Source: Thermaceae bacterium (GTDB lineage: Bacteria > Deinococcota > Deinococci > Deinococcales > Marinithermaceae). Taken from it: a stretch of DNA of 56,377 bases. The stretch is from positions 1 to 56,377 of the forward strand of contig JAMOVS010000037.1 of NCBI GenBank assembly GCA_027061845.1. Reading direction: 5' to 3'. Position 1 is the first letter of the stretch. The number at the start of each line of letters is the position of its first letter. The notes under the pieces are model-generated. The model did not search any database. It was not told where the DNA came from and saw only the letters and a list, made by a program, of their open reading frames with translations. Below, in pieces: positions 12,901 to 22,463 of the stretch. A program made the translations under genes and the position numbers.

Positions 12901-13157
12901 TCGATCCTGCCCTGCTGCTCCCGGAGGTAGGGGGCGAGCCCCCGCTGCCGCAGGCGGTAGAGCTCCTGGCGCAGGTTCCGGCGGGCGCGGGCGTCCGAGG
13001 CGTCCCAGAGCAGGGCGGCCAGGCGTTCGCGCTCGGCCGGGCCGCTCGCCGCCAGGTAGGCGAGCAGCGCCTGGCCTTTCTGGGTGAGCCCCGAAAGAGG
13101 CCGCCCGCCGGTGCTGGCGGCAAACGGCCCCAGGAGCCTAAGCTCCAGCGGGCGCAT
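9999..13157 (-). CDS. SARP-family transcriptional regulator with BTAD, ATPase and TPR domains
   Basis: The 1052-residue protein resembles AfsR/SARP-type regulators. Domains in order: OmpR-like DNA-binding domain (about 1-90, with the typical LLW and NLRQELYRLR segments); BTAD helical domain (about 95-215); linker; P-loop ATPase with Walker A GEEGVGKTR (G270, K276, T277); and a long run of TPR-like helices to the C terminus. Such proteins couple an NTP-dependent or ligand-dependent signal to promoter activation. Target genes are unknown; neighbours are the ilv-leu operon (convergent) and a TagA-like gene 13 nt upstream. Start ATG 13157. Confidence 0.85.
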   Translation of the reverse strand: MRPLELRLLGPFAASTGGRPLSGLTQKGQALLAYLAASGPAERERLAALLWDASDARARRNLRQELYRLRQRGLAPYLREQQGRIELQNLRSDYHRFWRHYHSGRPQAALALVRGSFLEGLHPEASGFEDWRYLENERLKEAVIALHLRLAEQLEAEDPEAAIGHLEAALAWDPLLELAYQRLFPLLAKTGRKSEAEARYRRLERMLQEELGIPPSPETERQFQAARKGEARRPEAAPAPPSLENPPLVEREAELAALERAPEPLRWIHGEEGVGKTRLAQAYLGPRALWIRFYPSLSELPYGALAEALRPHQKKLRTLPEEIRSELARILPELGPASPHPITEPEARVRFFEALVAGLKAVAPGGVLDALENADAAFLEFLPYLARRSAALGLTWVVTARTPPPAELVAEGLVAALPLRPLSEAGVHALIQALSGSPGGRRFAARLHRATGGNPRFLTETIKDLFQSGELRLSAGGWSTPYDRTPDYLELRLPRSVREALLRRWQELGPESQRVVRFLLFAKGPATPELAARALGLGEEAAAAALFEGERAGLLYRVAQGYLPRYPELRETVPQPLAKTVHRRWAAALAELGGHPLLIAEHLAEGGRAELAQAAYLEAARKARTGPHPATAVVLYRRAERGPGLSEAERYRVRLERLELETELGRDTLDNLLELGPPPRPDPGLEARWHLAAAEAALKKGRFETAREHAEAAWGLSAGDAATARARFLLAWVEYRAGDPWRQREHLEAALEAFTRAGDHRQSARVRRNLAALAFRLGDHETGEREQRRVLETLSQHPDPVTYRRVWADRLTGRWLHRDYHAALEGAQRLLAEARRAADLPAQMDALELIGLAEWKLGRYRESLFAFDQGKTLAQAVGTPRENALFASERALPLIEMGRFQEAEAALEEALAGMRALGDQAKIGHVYTAFGELRYRQGRPEEAIPWLERAIRHWEERGEGGHAARAHALMALALEATDPKAARRHAETARRHADGWRTGVPERLLVYAVYARFHPAAGEEARALLEAEAARIPPELRAGHRKTFAARLVTDR

Positions 13158-13170
13158 CGGTATCCCCAGC

Positions 13171-13884
13171 TTACCGCCGTCGCTGCCGTTCTACCAGGAG
13201 CACGAAGCGGACCAGCCGGAGGCCCCGCCGCCAGCGGCGGGGGTCGCGGCCCACCCGCCAGGCCCACTCGAGGCCGAGCCTTTGGGTCCAGCCGGGGGCG
13301 CGGCGGGCGGTGCCGGCGAGGACGTCCAGGGTGCCGCCCACCCCGATCGCCACCCGGGCCCCGAGCGCCTCGCGGTGGTCCTCGACGAAGACCTCCTGGC
13401 GCTCGCCCAGGCCGACGAGCAGAAGGTCGGGGCTTGCCTTTCGCACCGCTTCGACGACCGGCTCGGGGTCTTCGAAGTAGCCGTGGTGGGTGCCGGCGAC
13501 CCGGGTACGGTAGCGGCTCTGGGCGTACCGGGCCGCCCGTTCGGCGACCCCGGGGCGGCCGCCCAGGAAGAAGACCGAGCGGTCTTCCCCCCCGCGCTCG
13601 AGCAGCGCCAGGGTGAGCTCCACCCCGGGGACCCGCTCCCGGAGGTCGAGCCCATGAAGCCGCCGGGCCGCCCAGAGGATGCCCACCCCGTCCGGGGTCA
13701 CCAGGCTGGCCCGCCGCACCGCCTGGGCCAGGCGGGGGTCCTCTTGGGCGCGGACGACGATCTCGGGGTTCAAGGTCACCACCGGGTCCAGCTCCCGGGT
13801 CTGGAAGAAGCCCTCGACGCGCTCCAGGGCTTCCCCGAACCCCAGCGGGTCGAGGGGCAGGCCGAGGATCTCAATCCGGTTCAT
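13171..13884 (-). CDS. WecG/TagA/CpsF-family glycosyltransferase
   Basis: The 237-residue protein belongs to glycosyltransferase family 26, which transfers N-acetylmannosamine(-uronate) or related sugars to lipid-linked carriers for surface polymers. Seen: VVTLNPEIVVRAQEDP near residue 35, TPDGVGILWAARR near 63, and VGLGERQEVFVED near 160, where most members have a G-x-P-x-Q-E motif. The C-terminal segment rich in R and W (LGLEWAWRVGRDPRRW) is typical of membrane attachment. It overlaps comB by 14 nt. Confidence 0.85.
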   Translation of the reverse strand: MNRIEILGLPLDPLGFGEALERVEGFFQTRELDPVVTLNPEIVVRAQEDPRLAQAVRRASLVTPDGVGILWAARRLHGLDLRERVPGVELTLALLERGGEDRSVFFLGGRPGVAERAARYAQSRYRTRVAGTHHGYFEDPEPVVEAVRKASPDLLLVGLGERQEVFVEDHREALGARVAIGVGGTLDVLAGTARRAPGWTQRLGLEWAWRVGRDPRRWRRGLRLVRFVLLVERQRRR

Positions 13885-14593
13885 GGGGCAGAAAGCGGAA
13901 GAGGCCGACCCCGCGCACCTGGCGCCGCTCGGCCAGGCGGGGCACCTGCCGGGTGCGGCCGATGATGCTGGCGTGGGCCAGGTCCTCGGTGAAGCCGCGG
14001 GCGTGCAGCAGCTGGCCGCTCGCGGATTGCCAGAGCGCCTCCTGGGGGTCGGGAAAGGCCTTCAAAAGGGCGGTGGCGATGCGGGCGCCGTCGTTGACCT
14101 GGACCTCCTCCCGGCCGCGGATCAGCTTCTTGGCCAGGAAGCCACTGGCCAGCGCGTCGTCCAGCGCCTCCTCGCCGCCGTGCCCGGCGGCGACCACGGC
14201 GATCTCCTTCCCGGCGAGCCGGCGGGCGGCCTGCACCGCCGCCGGGGCGTTGACGAAGGCGCCCAGCAGCAGGTGCTTGGCGTCCCCGGCCCGCTCCAGG
14301 GCGCGGGGCAGGTTCTCGCTGGTGTAGGCGACCGACTTGCCGGCCAGGTCCAGGGAGAGGATCTCGGCCGGGCTGGTGCCGTGGGCGAAGCCCTCGGGGG
14401 GCAGCCCCTCGCGCTCGCCGAGGGTCAGGTCGGCCTCGAGCTCGCGGGCCAGGCGCAGGCTGCCGGTGACCCAGACCTCGCGGGCACCCTTTTCAAAGAG
14501 CAGCGCGATCGAGGTGGAGGCCCGAAGCACGTCGACCAGCAGGACGAGGTCAGCGTAGGGGCCGCGGGGCAGGAGCTCGACGCGCACGCGCAT
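13871..14593 (-). CDS. comB: ComB-family 2-phosphosulfolactate phosphatase-like protein
   Basis: The 240-residue protein matches the ComB family, named for 2-phosphosulfolactate phosphatase of coenzyme M synthesis. Seen: VDVLRASTSIALLFE near residue 20, GEREGLPPEGFAHGTSP near 60, and AAGHGGEEALDDALASG. Coenzyme M is not expected in this lineage, so the substrate may differ (sulfolactate or another phosphoester). An ATG at 14602 is also in frame, but ATG 14593 is preferred because a TAGAAT -10 box lies 7 nt before it, overlapping the upstream ATG. It is co-directional with the TagA-like gene and divergent from thiL. Confidence 0.75.
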   Translation of the reverse strand: MRVRVELLPRGPYADLVLLVDVLRASTSIALLFEKGAREVWVTGSLRLARELEADLTLGEREGLPPEGFAHGTSPAEILSLDLAGKSVAYTSENLPRALERAGDAKHLLLGAFVNAPAAVQAARRLAGKEIAVVAAGHGGEEALDDALASGFLAKKLIRGREEVQVNDGARIATALLKAFPDPQEALWQSASGQLLHARGFTEDLAHASIIGRTRQVPRLAERRQVRGVGLFRFLPHEPD

Positions 14594-14600
14594 CGGCGCC

Positions 14601-14615
14601 ATTCTACGGCATGAT
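14601..14615. promoter_or_regulatory. Back-to-back -10 boxes for comB (-) and thiL (+)
   Basis: On the minus strand TAGAAT occupies 14606-14601, 7 nt before the comB ATG at 14593. On the plus strand CATGAT occupies 14610-14615, 6 nt before the thiL GTG at 14622. The two boxes are 3 nt apart. Both genes would be leaderless, and no clear -35 boxes are seen. Confidence 0.4.
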
Positions 14616-14621
14616 GAGGGG

Positions 14622-15553
14622 GTGAGGATTGCCGAGTTTGGCGAGCGGGCGCTCCTTTCCCGGCTTTCCCGGGTGGGCTATCCCAAATCCGCCCCCCTGC
14701 CCCCGGGCGACGACGCCGGCGGCGTCTTTGCCCTGGGACGGGCGTTGCTCTTGAAGACCGACGGGTTTCGGGCGGCGGAGGTGCGGCTTTCCGGGATGCC
14801 CGAGGCGGCGATCGGCTGGCGGGCGGTGACCGCGGTGGCCTCGGACCTCCTGGCCAAGCTGGCCGGCCCCTTGGGGTTCGTGCTGGCGGTCTTCCTGCCT
14901 CCCGAGGCCGAGGTGGAAAAGGCGCTGGCCTGGACCCAGGGCGCCGCCCGGGCCGCCCGCGCCTACGGCGCCCCGCTGCTCGGCGGCGACACCAACGCCG
15001 GGGAGGAGGCGGTGGTGGCCTCGGGGTATGCCGTCGCCGAGCGGCCCCTGCCCCGGGGGGCGAGGGAGGGCGACCACCTGCTCCTGGTGGGCGACCGCTA
15101 CGGGCTCACGGGCGCCGCCATCGACGCCCACTACCGGGGTGCGGACCTCTCCCGCTACCCCGCGATCCGGGCCGCCGGCCACTGGCCGAGGGCGCGGCTC
15201 GCCCTGCTCGGCCTCGGCCCCTACCGGCGCTACCTCTCGGGCTCGGCGGACAGCTCGGACGGGCTCGCCCTCACCCTTTGGTTGCTGGCCGAGGCCGGCG
15301 GGGTGGGGGTGGAGCTTTTCTCGCTCCCCTTCCACCCCGAGCTCCTCGCCTACGCCCGGGAACACGGTCTCGCGCCCGAGTCCCTGGTGCTCTACGGCGG
15401 TGAGGAGTACGAAGCGGTCTTGGCCGTGCGGCCCGAGGGGCGGCCCTTCGTCGCGGCCTGGCTGGAGGAGCACGGGGTGCCCCACCACTGGGCGGGGCGG
15501 TTTTCCGGCCCGGTGGGGGTGCGCTTTTCCGACCTTCCGGTGGCCCGGAAGGG

Positions 15554-15572
<19 letters not shown>
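14622..15572 (+). CDS. thiL: Thiamine-monophosphate kinase
   Basis: The 316-residue protein resembles ThiL, which phosphorylates thiamine monophosphate to the active diphosphate cofactor (used here by IlvB). Motifs: PPGDDAG at residues 27-33 for Mg-nucleotide binding, AVASDLLAKLAG at 71-82, GGDTN at 121-125, and GSADSSDGLA near 210. GTG 14622 is preceded both by GAGGGG and by a -10-like CATGAT. The 3' end overlaps the minus-strand carbonic anhydrase gene by 19 nt. Confidence 0.87.
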
Positions 15573-17275
<1,703 letters not shown>

Positions 17276-17280
17276 ACGAC

Positions 17281-17313
17281 CAAGGCTACCAGGCGGGGCG
17301 CCCGGTAGCCTTG
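17281..17313 (-). terminator. Hairpin between slyD and the DUF1028 gene
   Basis: CAAGGCTACC (17281-17290) pairs perfectly with GGTAGCCTTG (17304-17313), leaving a 13-nt GC-rich loop. It lies 14 nt after the slyD stop on the minus strand. No T-tract follows, so it is a weak intrinsic terminator at best. Its distal arm contains TAGCCT, which may also be the -10 box of the DUF1028 operon. Confidence 0.5.
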
Positions 17314-17326
17314 GGTTCGCCGCCGG

Positions 17327-17800
17327 TCAGTGGTGGTGGTGTCCGTCGGGGCCGTGGGCGTGGCCGTGGGCCAGCTCTTCCGGGGTGGCGTCGCGGACGT
17401 CGAGGATCTCCACCTCGAACTCGAGCGTCTTGCCCGCCAGCGGGTGGTTGAAGTCGATGGTGACGTCCTCCCCCTCGACCTTGGTGATGGTGAAGGGAAG
17501 CGGCTGGCCGGAGGCGTCCTGGGCGTAGAACTGCTCGCCGACCTCGATCTTGCTGCCCTCCGGGAAGGCCGACTTGGGCACCACCTGGACCCCTTCCGGG
17601 TTGGGCGCGCCGTAGGCCTTCTCCGGGGGCACGGTGACGGTGAGCTTCTCGCCGGCCTGGTGGCCTTCGAGGGCCTCCTCGAGGCCGGGGATCAGTTGTC
17701 CGTGCCCGTGCAGGTAGGGAAGCTCGCCCTGGTCCACCACCTCGCCGTCGACCTTCAGGGTGTAGCGGATCGTGACCACCTTGTCCTTTTCTACTTTCAT
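17327..17800 (-). CDS. slyD: SlyD-type FKBP peptidyl-prolyl cis-trans isomerase
   Basis: The 157-residue protein is a cytoplasmic folding factor with an FKBP domain split by an insert-in-flap chaperone domain (about residues 65-125). Typical sequences: VTIRYTLKVDGEVVD, YLHGHGQLIPGLEEAL, and DFNHPLAGKTLEFEVEILDV. The C-terminal tail HGHAHGPDGHHHH is a metal (nickel) binding tail characteristic of SlyD. ATG 17800 is preceded by AAGGGAG. It is divergent from cysK. Confidence 0.93.
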   Translation of the reverse strand: MKVEKDKVVTIRYTLKVDGEVVDQGELPYLHGHGQLIPGLEEALEGHQAGEKLTVTVPPEKAYGAPNPEGVQVVPKSAFPEGSKIEVGEQFYAQDASGQPLPFTITKVEGEDVTIDFNHPLAGKTLEFEVEILDVRDATPEELAHGHAHGPDGHHHH

Positions 17801-17837
17801 GCCATTCGCTCCCTTCCCTTCCGCGGGGAAGCCCTTT

Positions 17838-17846
17838 AAGTATAGT
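17838..17846. promoter_or_regulatory. Overlapping divergent -10 boxes between slyD and cysK
   Basis: The sequence AGTATAGT contains TATACT on the minus strand (17843-17838) towards slyD and TATAGT on the plus strand (17841-17846) towards cysK. The boxes share three base pairs, so RNA polymerase could open only one direction at a time. Clear -35 boxes are not visible. Confidence 0.4.
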
Positions 17847-17865
17847 GCGGGCCGGGGGAAGTCCG

Positions 17866-18780
17866 GTGAGGATCGAGGACGCGATCGGCCACACCCCGAC
17901 GGTACGGGTCTTGAGGCTCGTGCCCGAAGACGCCGCCGAGGTCTGGGTCAAGCTCGAGGGCAAGAACCCCGGCGGCTCGGTCAAGGACCGGGCGGCGCTC
18001 TTCATGATCCGGGACGCCGAGGAAAGGGGCCGGATCCGCCCCGGGCGGGGTGACCTCCTGGTCGAGCCCACCTCGGGCAACACCGGCATCGCCCTGGCCA
18101 TGCTGGCGGCCAGCCGGGGCTACCGCCTGGTGCTCACCATGCCCGCTTCCATGAGCGAGGAGCGCCGCCGCATCCTCAAGGCCTACGGGGCCGAGCTGGT
18201 GCTCACCGACCCCGAGGGCCGGATGCGGGAGGCCCTCCGGGTGGCCCGCGCGATCGCCGAGCGGGAGGGCGGCCTGATCCTGAACCAGTTCGAAAACCCG
18301 GCCAACCCCCGGGCCCACTACCAGACCACCGGCCCCGAGCTCCTCGCCGCCCTCCCAGGCGGCCTCGACGCCTTCGTCTACGGCTACGGCACCGGCGGCA
18401 CCCTTTCCGGCGTCGGCCGCTACCTCAAGGAACGGCTACCCTCGGTTCGCCTCTACGCCGTCGAGCCCGCCCGCCTGCCGGTGCTCGCCGGCGGGCGGGG
18501 GTCGGGAAGCCACGGCTTCATGGGGATGGGGCCGGGGTTTTTGCCCAAGAACCTGGACACCCGCCTGCTCGACGGTGCCATCCCGGTATCGGAAGAGGAG
18601 GCCTTTCCCCTGGGACTCCGCCTGGCCCGGGAGGAAGGGCTCTTTCTCGGGCTTTCGGCGATGGCCAACCTGGCCGCTGCCCTCCGGCTGGCCCGGGAAC
18701 TGGGACCCGGCCGCCGGGTGGCGACGATCGCCCCCGACGGCGGCGAGAAGTACCTCTCGGTCCCGCCCTACGCCGACTAG
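17866..18780 (+). CDS. cysK: Cysteine synthase (O-acetylserine sulfhydrylase)
   Basis: The 304-residue PLP enzyme makes cysteine from O-acetylserine and sulfide. The PLP lysine is in GGSVKDRAA near residue 37. The substrate loop PTSGNTGIALAM and the phosphate-binding loop GYGTGGTLSGV are intact. GTG 17866 is chosen because GGGGGAAG ends 5 nt upstream and the protein then starts MRIEDAIGHTP as in Thermus homologues; GTG 17845 is an upstream alternative. A CysM-type enzyme cannot be excluded. It converges on ftsZ with a 4-nt overlap. Confidence 0.88.
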   Translation: MRIEDAIGHTPTVRVLRLVPEDAAEVWVKLEGKNPGGSVKDRAALFMIRDAEERGRIRPGRGDLLVEPTSGNTGIALAMLAASRGYRLVLTMPASMSEERRRILKAYGAELVLTDPEGRMREALRVARAIAEREGGLILNQFENPANPRAHYQTTGPELLAALPGGLDAFVYGYGTGGTLSGVGRYLKERLPSVRLYAVEPARLPVLAGGRGSGSHGFMGMGPGFLPKNLDTRLLDGAIPVSEEEAFPLGLRLAREEGLFLGLSAMANLAAALRLARELGPGRRVATIAPDGGEKYLSVPPYAD

Positions 18781-19817
18781 CCGTCGCCGTAGCGGATGAA
18801 GGCGGGGATCTCGAAGTCGCTGGGGTCGACGCCCCGGCCCGGGGCGGCGGCGCGCGCCGGGTAGCCGGGGGCGGCCTCGTCGAATCCGGAGGCGATCAGG
18901 ATGACCCGGAGCTCGTCGCTGGCCCGGGGTTCGTAGGTGACCCCGTAGAGGATGTCGGGCTCCTCCACCCCGGTGGCGGCGCGGATCTTCTCCACCACCT
19001 GGGAGGCCTCCTCCAGCGTGATGTCCTCGTCGCCCACGACGTTGATCAGGAGGTTCTTGGCGCCCTCGATGCTGCGGTCCAGGAGCGGGCTGGTGATGGC
19101 GCTTTCCGCCGCCTGGTCGACCCGGTTTTCCCCCTTGCCGGCGCCGATGCCCATCAGCACCTGGCCGGCGCCCTGGAGCATGTTCCTGAGGTCGGCGAAG
19201 TCGACGTTGATCAGCCCCGGCAGGTTGATCACGTCGGAGACGCCCTTGACGCCGTGGTAGAGGACCCGGTCGGCGATCAGGAAGGCCTCCTTGAGGCTCA
19301 CCTTCTTGTCCACCGCCTGCAGCAGGCGGTCGTTGTTGACCACCACCATCGCGTCGACCCGGTCGCGGAGCTTCTTGATGCCCTCCTCGGCGACCCGGCG
19401 ACGCTTGGGCCCCTCGAAGGTGAAGGGCCGGGTGACCACCGCCAGCGCCAGCGCCCCCTGCTTGCTGGCGATCTCGGCCACCACCGGGGCGGCGCCGGTA
19501 CCGGTGCCGCCGCCCATGCCGGCGGTGATGAAGACCAGGTCGGCGCCGTCCAGGTGCTCGGCGATCAGATCCTGGCTCTCGAGCGCCGCCTTCTCGCCGA
19601 TCTCGGGGTCGGCGCCGGCGCCCAGCCCCCGGGTCAGCTTGTCGCCCAGCTGAATGCGGATGTCGGCCAGGGATTTCGAGAGCACCTGCGCGTCGGTATT
19701 GGCGGCGATGAACTCCACCCCGGAAAGCCCCGCCTCGATCATGCGGTTGATGGCGTTGTTGCCTGCGCCTCCGAGCCCAATAACCTTGATAACCGCTCCA
19801 CCCATCTTCGTCTCCAT
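18777..19817 (-). CDS. ftsZ: Cell division protein FtsZ
   Basis: The 346-residue tubulin-like GTPase forms the division ring. The signature [12 protein letters not shown] lies near residue 104, with [10 protein letters not shown] near the N terminus. The unstructured linker after the globular domain is only about 15 residues, and the conserved C-terminal peptide [10 protein letters not shown], which binds FtsA, is near the very end. It is the last gene of the dcw cluster, and its ATG overlaps the ftsA TAA by one base. Confidence 0.97.
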   Translation of the reverse strand: METKMGGAVIKVIGLGGAGNNAINRMIEAGLSGVEFIAANTDAQVLSKSLADIRIQLGDKLTRGLGAGADPEIGEKAALESQDLIAEHLDGADLVFITAGMGGGTGTGAAPVVAEIASKQGALALAVVTRPFTFEGPKRRRVAEEGIKKLRDRVDAMVVVNNDRLLQAVDKKVSLKEAFLIADRVLYHGVKGVSDVINLPGLINVDFADLRNMLQGAGQVLMGIGAGKGENRVDQAAESAITSPLLDRSIEGAKNLLINVVGDEDITLEEASQVVEKIRAATGVEEPDILYGVTYEPRASDELRVILIASGFDEAAPGYPARAAAPGRGVDPSDFEIPAFIRYGDG

Positions 19818-21082
19818 TAAAAGAAGTCTTTGAAAAAGGCTTTGATTCGTTCCCAGACGCCGGTTCCCGGGGCCCCGGCCTCGTTCTTCCGGACCTTGGG
19901 GCGGACCGGCAGCTTGAACCGCTGCCCCGAGGGGGGCGTTTCGGCGTGTTCCTCGCCGTAGTGGATCAGGCCGACGGCGGCGGCGTAGGCCGGCGAGGCT
20001 ACCAGGTCGGCCAGGCCCTCGACCCCGGTGGGACGCCCCAGCCGGACCGGCAGGCCGAAGTCGCGGCGGGCGAGCTCGTCGGTACCGGGGAGCAGGGCGC
20101 TGCCGCCGGTGAGCACCAGCTTGCTGGCGTTGACCTCCAGGGGGCCGATGGCGTTCTCCAGCGACTTCCGCGCCAGCATGAAGATCTCCCGCACCCGCGG
20201 CCGGATGATGCGGGCGAGCTCGGGGGCGGGGATGCCGCCGGCGGCGTGGCCCGGAGGGGTGACCTCGAGCACCAGCTCGGGGTCGGCGAGCTCGGGGAGG
20301 GCGGCGCCGTACTTCTTCTTGATGCGCTCCGCTTCCTCGAAGGGGATCTTGAGCAGCTTGGCGATGTCCGAGCTGACCAGCTCCCCCCCGAGCGGCAGCA
20401 CCTCGGCGTAGGCCAGCCGGCCCTCCTTGAAGTAGGCCACCCCGGTGGTGCCGGCGCCCAGGTCGAGGACGACGGTGTTCATCTCCCGCTCTTCCGGCAG
20501 CAGGACGCCCAGGCCGGCGGCGTAGGGGGCGGCGGCCAGGCCCCCGATCCTGAGCCCGGCGGTCTCCACCGCCCGCTTCAGATTGGCCAGCGGCCCGGCG
20601 GCGGTGGAGACCAGCAGGACGTCGACCTCGAGGCGCACCCCGGTCATCCCCACCGGGTCGTGGATGCCCTCCTGACCGTCCACCCGGAACTCCAGCGGCA
20701 CCACGTGCAGGAGCTCGCGGTCGGTGTCGAGCGGGTAGGCGCGGGCCTGTTCGATGGCCCGCTCCACGTCCTCCGGCTTGATCGTCTGGCCGCGGCGGAT
20801 GGCCGCCAGCCCGTTGGAGGTGTGGCTCTGCAGCTGGGGGCCGCCCACGGCGACGAAGACCTCGTCGGTTTCCACGCCGGCGACGCGCTGGGCGGCCTGG
20901 ACCGCGCGCTGAATGGCGTCGGCGGCCTTTTCCAGGTTGACCACCGCGCCCCGGCGGATGCCCTCCGACGGGACGGTGCCTTGACCGATAATGTCGAGCA
21001 CGCCATCGGCGGCCCGCTCGCCGATGACGGCGGTGACCTTGGTGGTCCCGATATCGAGTCCGACCAATAGACGTTCGTTCAT
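19817..21082 (-). CDS. ftsA: Cell division protein FtsA
   Basis: The 421-residue actin-like ATPase tethers FtsZ to the membrane. N-terminal VGLDIGTTKVTAVIGE and the later DLGAGTTGVAYF are the two phosphate loops. The last residues, GVWERIKAFFKDFF, form the amphipathic membrane-targeting helix. ATG 21082 is chosen because it overlaps the ftsQ stop as ATGA; an in-frame TTG at 21103 is less likely. Confidence 0.96.
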   Translation of the reverse strand: MNERLLVGLDIGTTKVTAVIGERAADGVLDIIGQGTVPSEGIRRGAVVNLEKAADAIQRAVQAAQRVAGVETDEVFVAVGGPQLQSHTSNGLAAIRRGQTIKPEDVERAIEQARAYPLDTDRELLHVVPLEFRVDGQEGIHDPVGMTGVRLEVDVLLVSTAAGPLANLKRAVETAGLRIGGLAAAPYAAGLGVLLPEEREMNTVVLDLGAGTTGVAYFKEGRLAYAEVLPLGGELVSSDIAKLLKIPFEEAERIKKKYGAALPELADPELVLEVTPPGHAAGGIPAPELARIIRPRVREIFMLARKSLENAIGPLEVNASKLVLTGGSALLPGTDELARRDFGLPVRLGRPTGVEGLADLVASPAYAAAVGLIHYGEEHAETPPSGQRFKLPVRPKVRKNEAGAPGTGVWERIKAFFKDFF

Positions 21083-21684
21083 GGGCCTACGCTCACCCCC
21101 CAAGCATACACATGACCGCGCGGCGGGCTGGGGGCCGGCACCTCCGGTCGGGCCAGCCAGAGCCGACGCTTCTCAAAGTCTAGGGTATACCCCGCCGGAC
21201 CTACGGTCACCGCCCGGGCCCGGGGGTAGCGGGCGAGCAACCGGAGGCCGGCGTCCAGCTCCGATTCGGGGCCGCGAATCGCGCGCGGGGCGCGGGAGGC
21301 CAGCAACGGGTGGGCCTCGGCGTCGAGCACCACCCCCCGCCGGCGGTAGCCGGGGAAGCCCAGCGGGTCCTCCCATACCGCGAGGGGTAGCCGCTCTTTC
21401 ACCTCCAGGCGGAGCACTCCCTGCCGCTGCCGGCTAAGGCGCACCGCGGCGATCTGGGGGTGGGCGGCGATCCTTTTTTGCGCCCAGAAGGGGGCGTACA
21501 GCCAGGGGGCCCCGGCGTAGAGGTGGCCCAGTCGGGCCAGCGCTTCCGGGGGCAGCTGGCGGGCCCCCACCACCTCCACCCGGCGTACCGGCAGGGCGAG
21601 CCAGCTCGCCAGGAAGGCGAGGGCGAGGAGCAGCGCGGCGGCCAGCAGCAGGGTTACGGTTCGAACGTTCCCCAGATTTCCCAT
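21079..21684 (-). CDS. ftsQ: Cell division protein FtsQ/DivIB
   Basis: The 201-residue protein has a short cytoplasmic start, one membrane segment (about residues 10-33, rich in Leu and Ala) and a POTRA-like domain starting PVRRVEVVGARQLPPEALARL. It links early and late divisome proteins. ATG 21684 overlaps the murB end by 31 nt and is the only start that leaves the membrane segment intact. The family is divergent, and cluster position gives much of the confidence. Confidence 0.87.
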   Translation of the reverse strand: MGNLGNVRTVTLLLAAALLLALAFLASWLALPVRRVEVVGARQLPPEALARLGHLYAGAPWLYAPFWAQKRIAAHPQIAAVRLSRQRQGVLRLEVKERLPLAVWEDPLGFPGYRRRGVVLDAEAHPLLASRAPRAIRGPESELDAGLRLLARYPRARAVTVGPAGYTLDFEKRRLWLARPEVPAPSPPRGHVYAWGVSVGP

Positions 21685-22463
21685 TCCAACTCCAACCCCA
21701 ATTCCTCCTGAATGCGCCGGACCAGACTCCAGACCTCGCGCGCCGTGGCTCCCCCCAAGTTTACGACGAAGTTCGCGTGCTCCGGGCTGACCATGGCCCG
21801 GCCCACCCGGATGCCCTTGAAGCCGGCTTGGTCGATCAGCCTGCCGGCGGCGTCGCCGGGGGGGTTCTTGAAGGCGCAACCGGCGCTCTTGCGCTTGGGC
21901 TGGCGCTTGCGGGCGGCGTCGACCCGGGCCATCCGCTCGGCGATCTCGGCGGCGGGGCGGCGCTTGAGGTCGAAGCGGACCCGGGTCACGATCGCCCCCG
22001 GGGGGAGCTCGCTCTTGCGGTAGCCGAGCCCCAGGGCCTCGGGGGGCAGACGCCGGAGCTCGCCCTGGTGGAAGACCTCGACCTCGGCCAGGGCGTCCTT
22101 GATCTCGCCGAAGCGGGTGCCGGCGTTCATCCGGACCGCCCCGCCGACGCTGGCGGGGATGCCGAGCAGGGGCTCCAGGCCGGAGAGCCCCTCCTTGGCG
22201 GCGGTCTGCACCCAGAGCGGGAGCAGGCTGCCGGCCCCCACCCAGCCGGAGAGCTCGCCCTCGAGGAAGCGGCCGCCGAGCTTGATCACCCGTTCGGGGA
22301 CGCCGGCGTCGGAGACCAGGAGGTTGGAGCCGTTCCCCAGCACGCGGTAGGGGGCCTCGGTGGCCCGGAGCAGGTCGTCCTCGTTCTCGACGATCCAAAG
22401 CTCCGCCGGCCCCCCCACCGCCAGGGTGGTGTAGTCCTTGAGCTGGACCTTCCTCACCTCCAT
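21654..22463 (-). CDS. murB: UDP-N-acetylenolpyruvoylglucosamine reductase
   Basis: The 269-residue FAD enzyme reduces enolpyruvyl-UDP-GlcNAc to UDP-MurNAc in the cytoplasm. Seen: YTTLAVGGPAELW at the start, VLGNGSNLLVSD near residue 42, IPASVGGAVRMNAGT near 103, and CAFKNPPGDAAGRLID near 196 containing the proton-donor region. It is 10 nt overlapped with murC upstream. Confidence 0.95.
   Translation of the reverse strand: MEVRKVQLKDYTTLAVGGPAELWIVENEDDLLRATEAPYRVLGNGSNLLVSDAGVPERVIKLGGRFLEGELSGWVGAGSLLPLWVQTAAKEGLSGLEPLLGIPASVGGAVRMNAGTRFGEIKDALAEVEVFHQGELRRLPPEALGLGYRKSELPPGAIVTRVRFDLKRRPAAEIAERMARVDAARKRQPKRKSAGCAFKNPPGDAAGRLIDQAGFKGIRVGRAMVSPEHANFVVNLGGATAREVWSLVRRIQEELGLELEWEIWGTFEP

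Noticed and set aside
9888-13616. A very long open frame on the plus strand opposite the SARP regulator
   Set aside because: It is a shadow frame caused by high GC and third-position bias. Its translation is low-complexity (Gly, Leu, Gln, Ala) with no domain, whereas the minus strand encodes a clear multidomain protein.
21083-21103. Upstream TTG start for ftsA at 21103
   Set aside because: ATG 21082 overlaps the ftsQ stop as ATGA and gives the usual FtsA start; the added residues are not family-like.
21658-21670. GGTTCGAACG resembling a tRNA T-psi-C arm
   Set aside because: No acceptor, D or anticodon arms can be built around it; it codes for the start of FtsQ on the minus strand.
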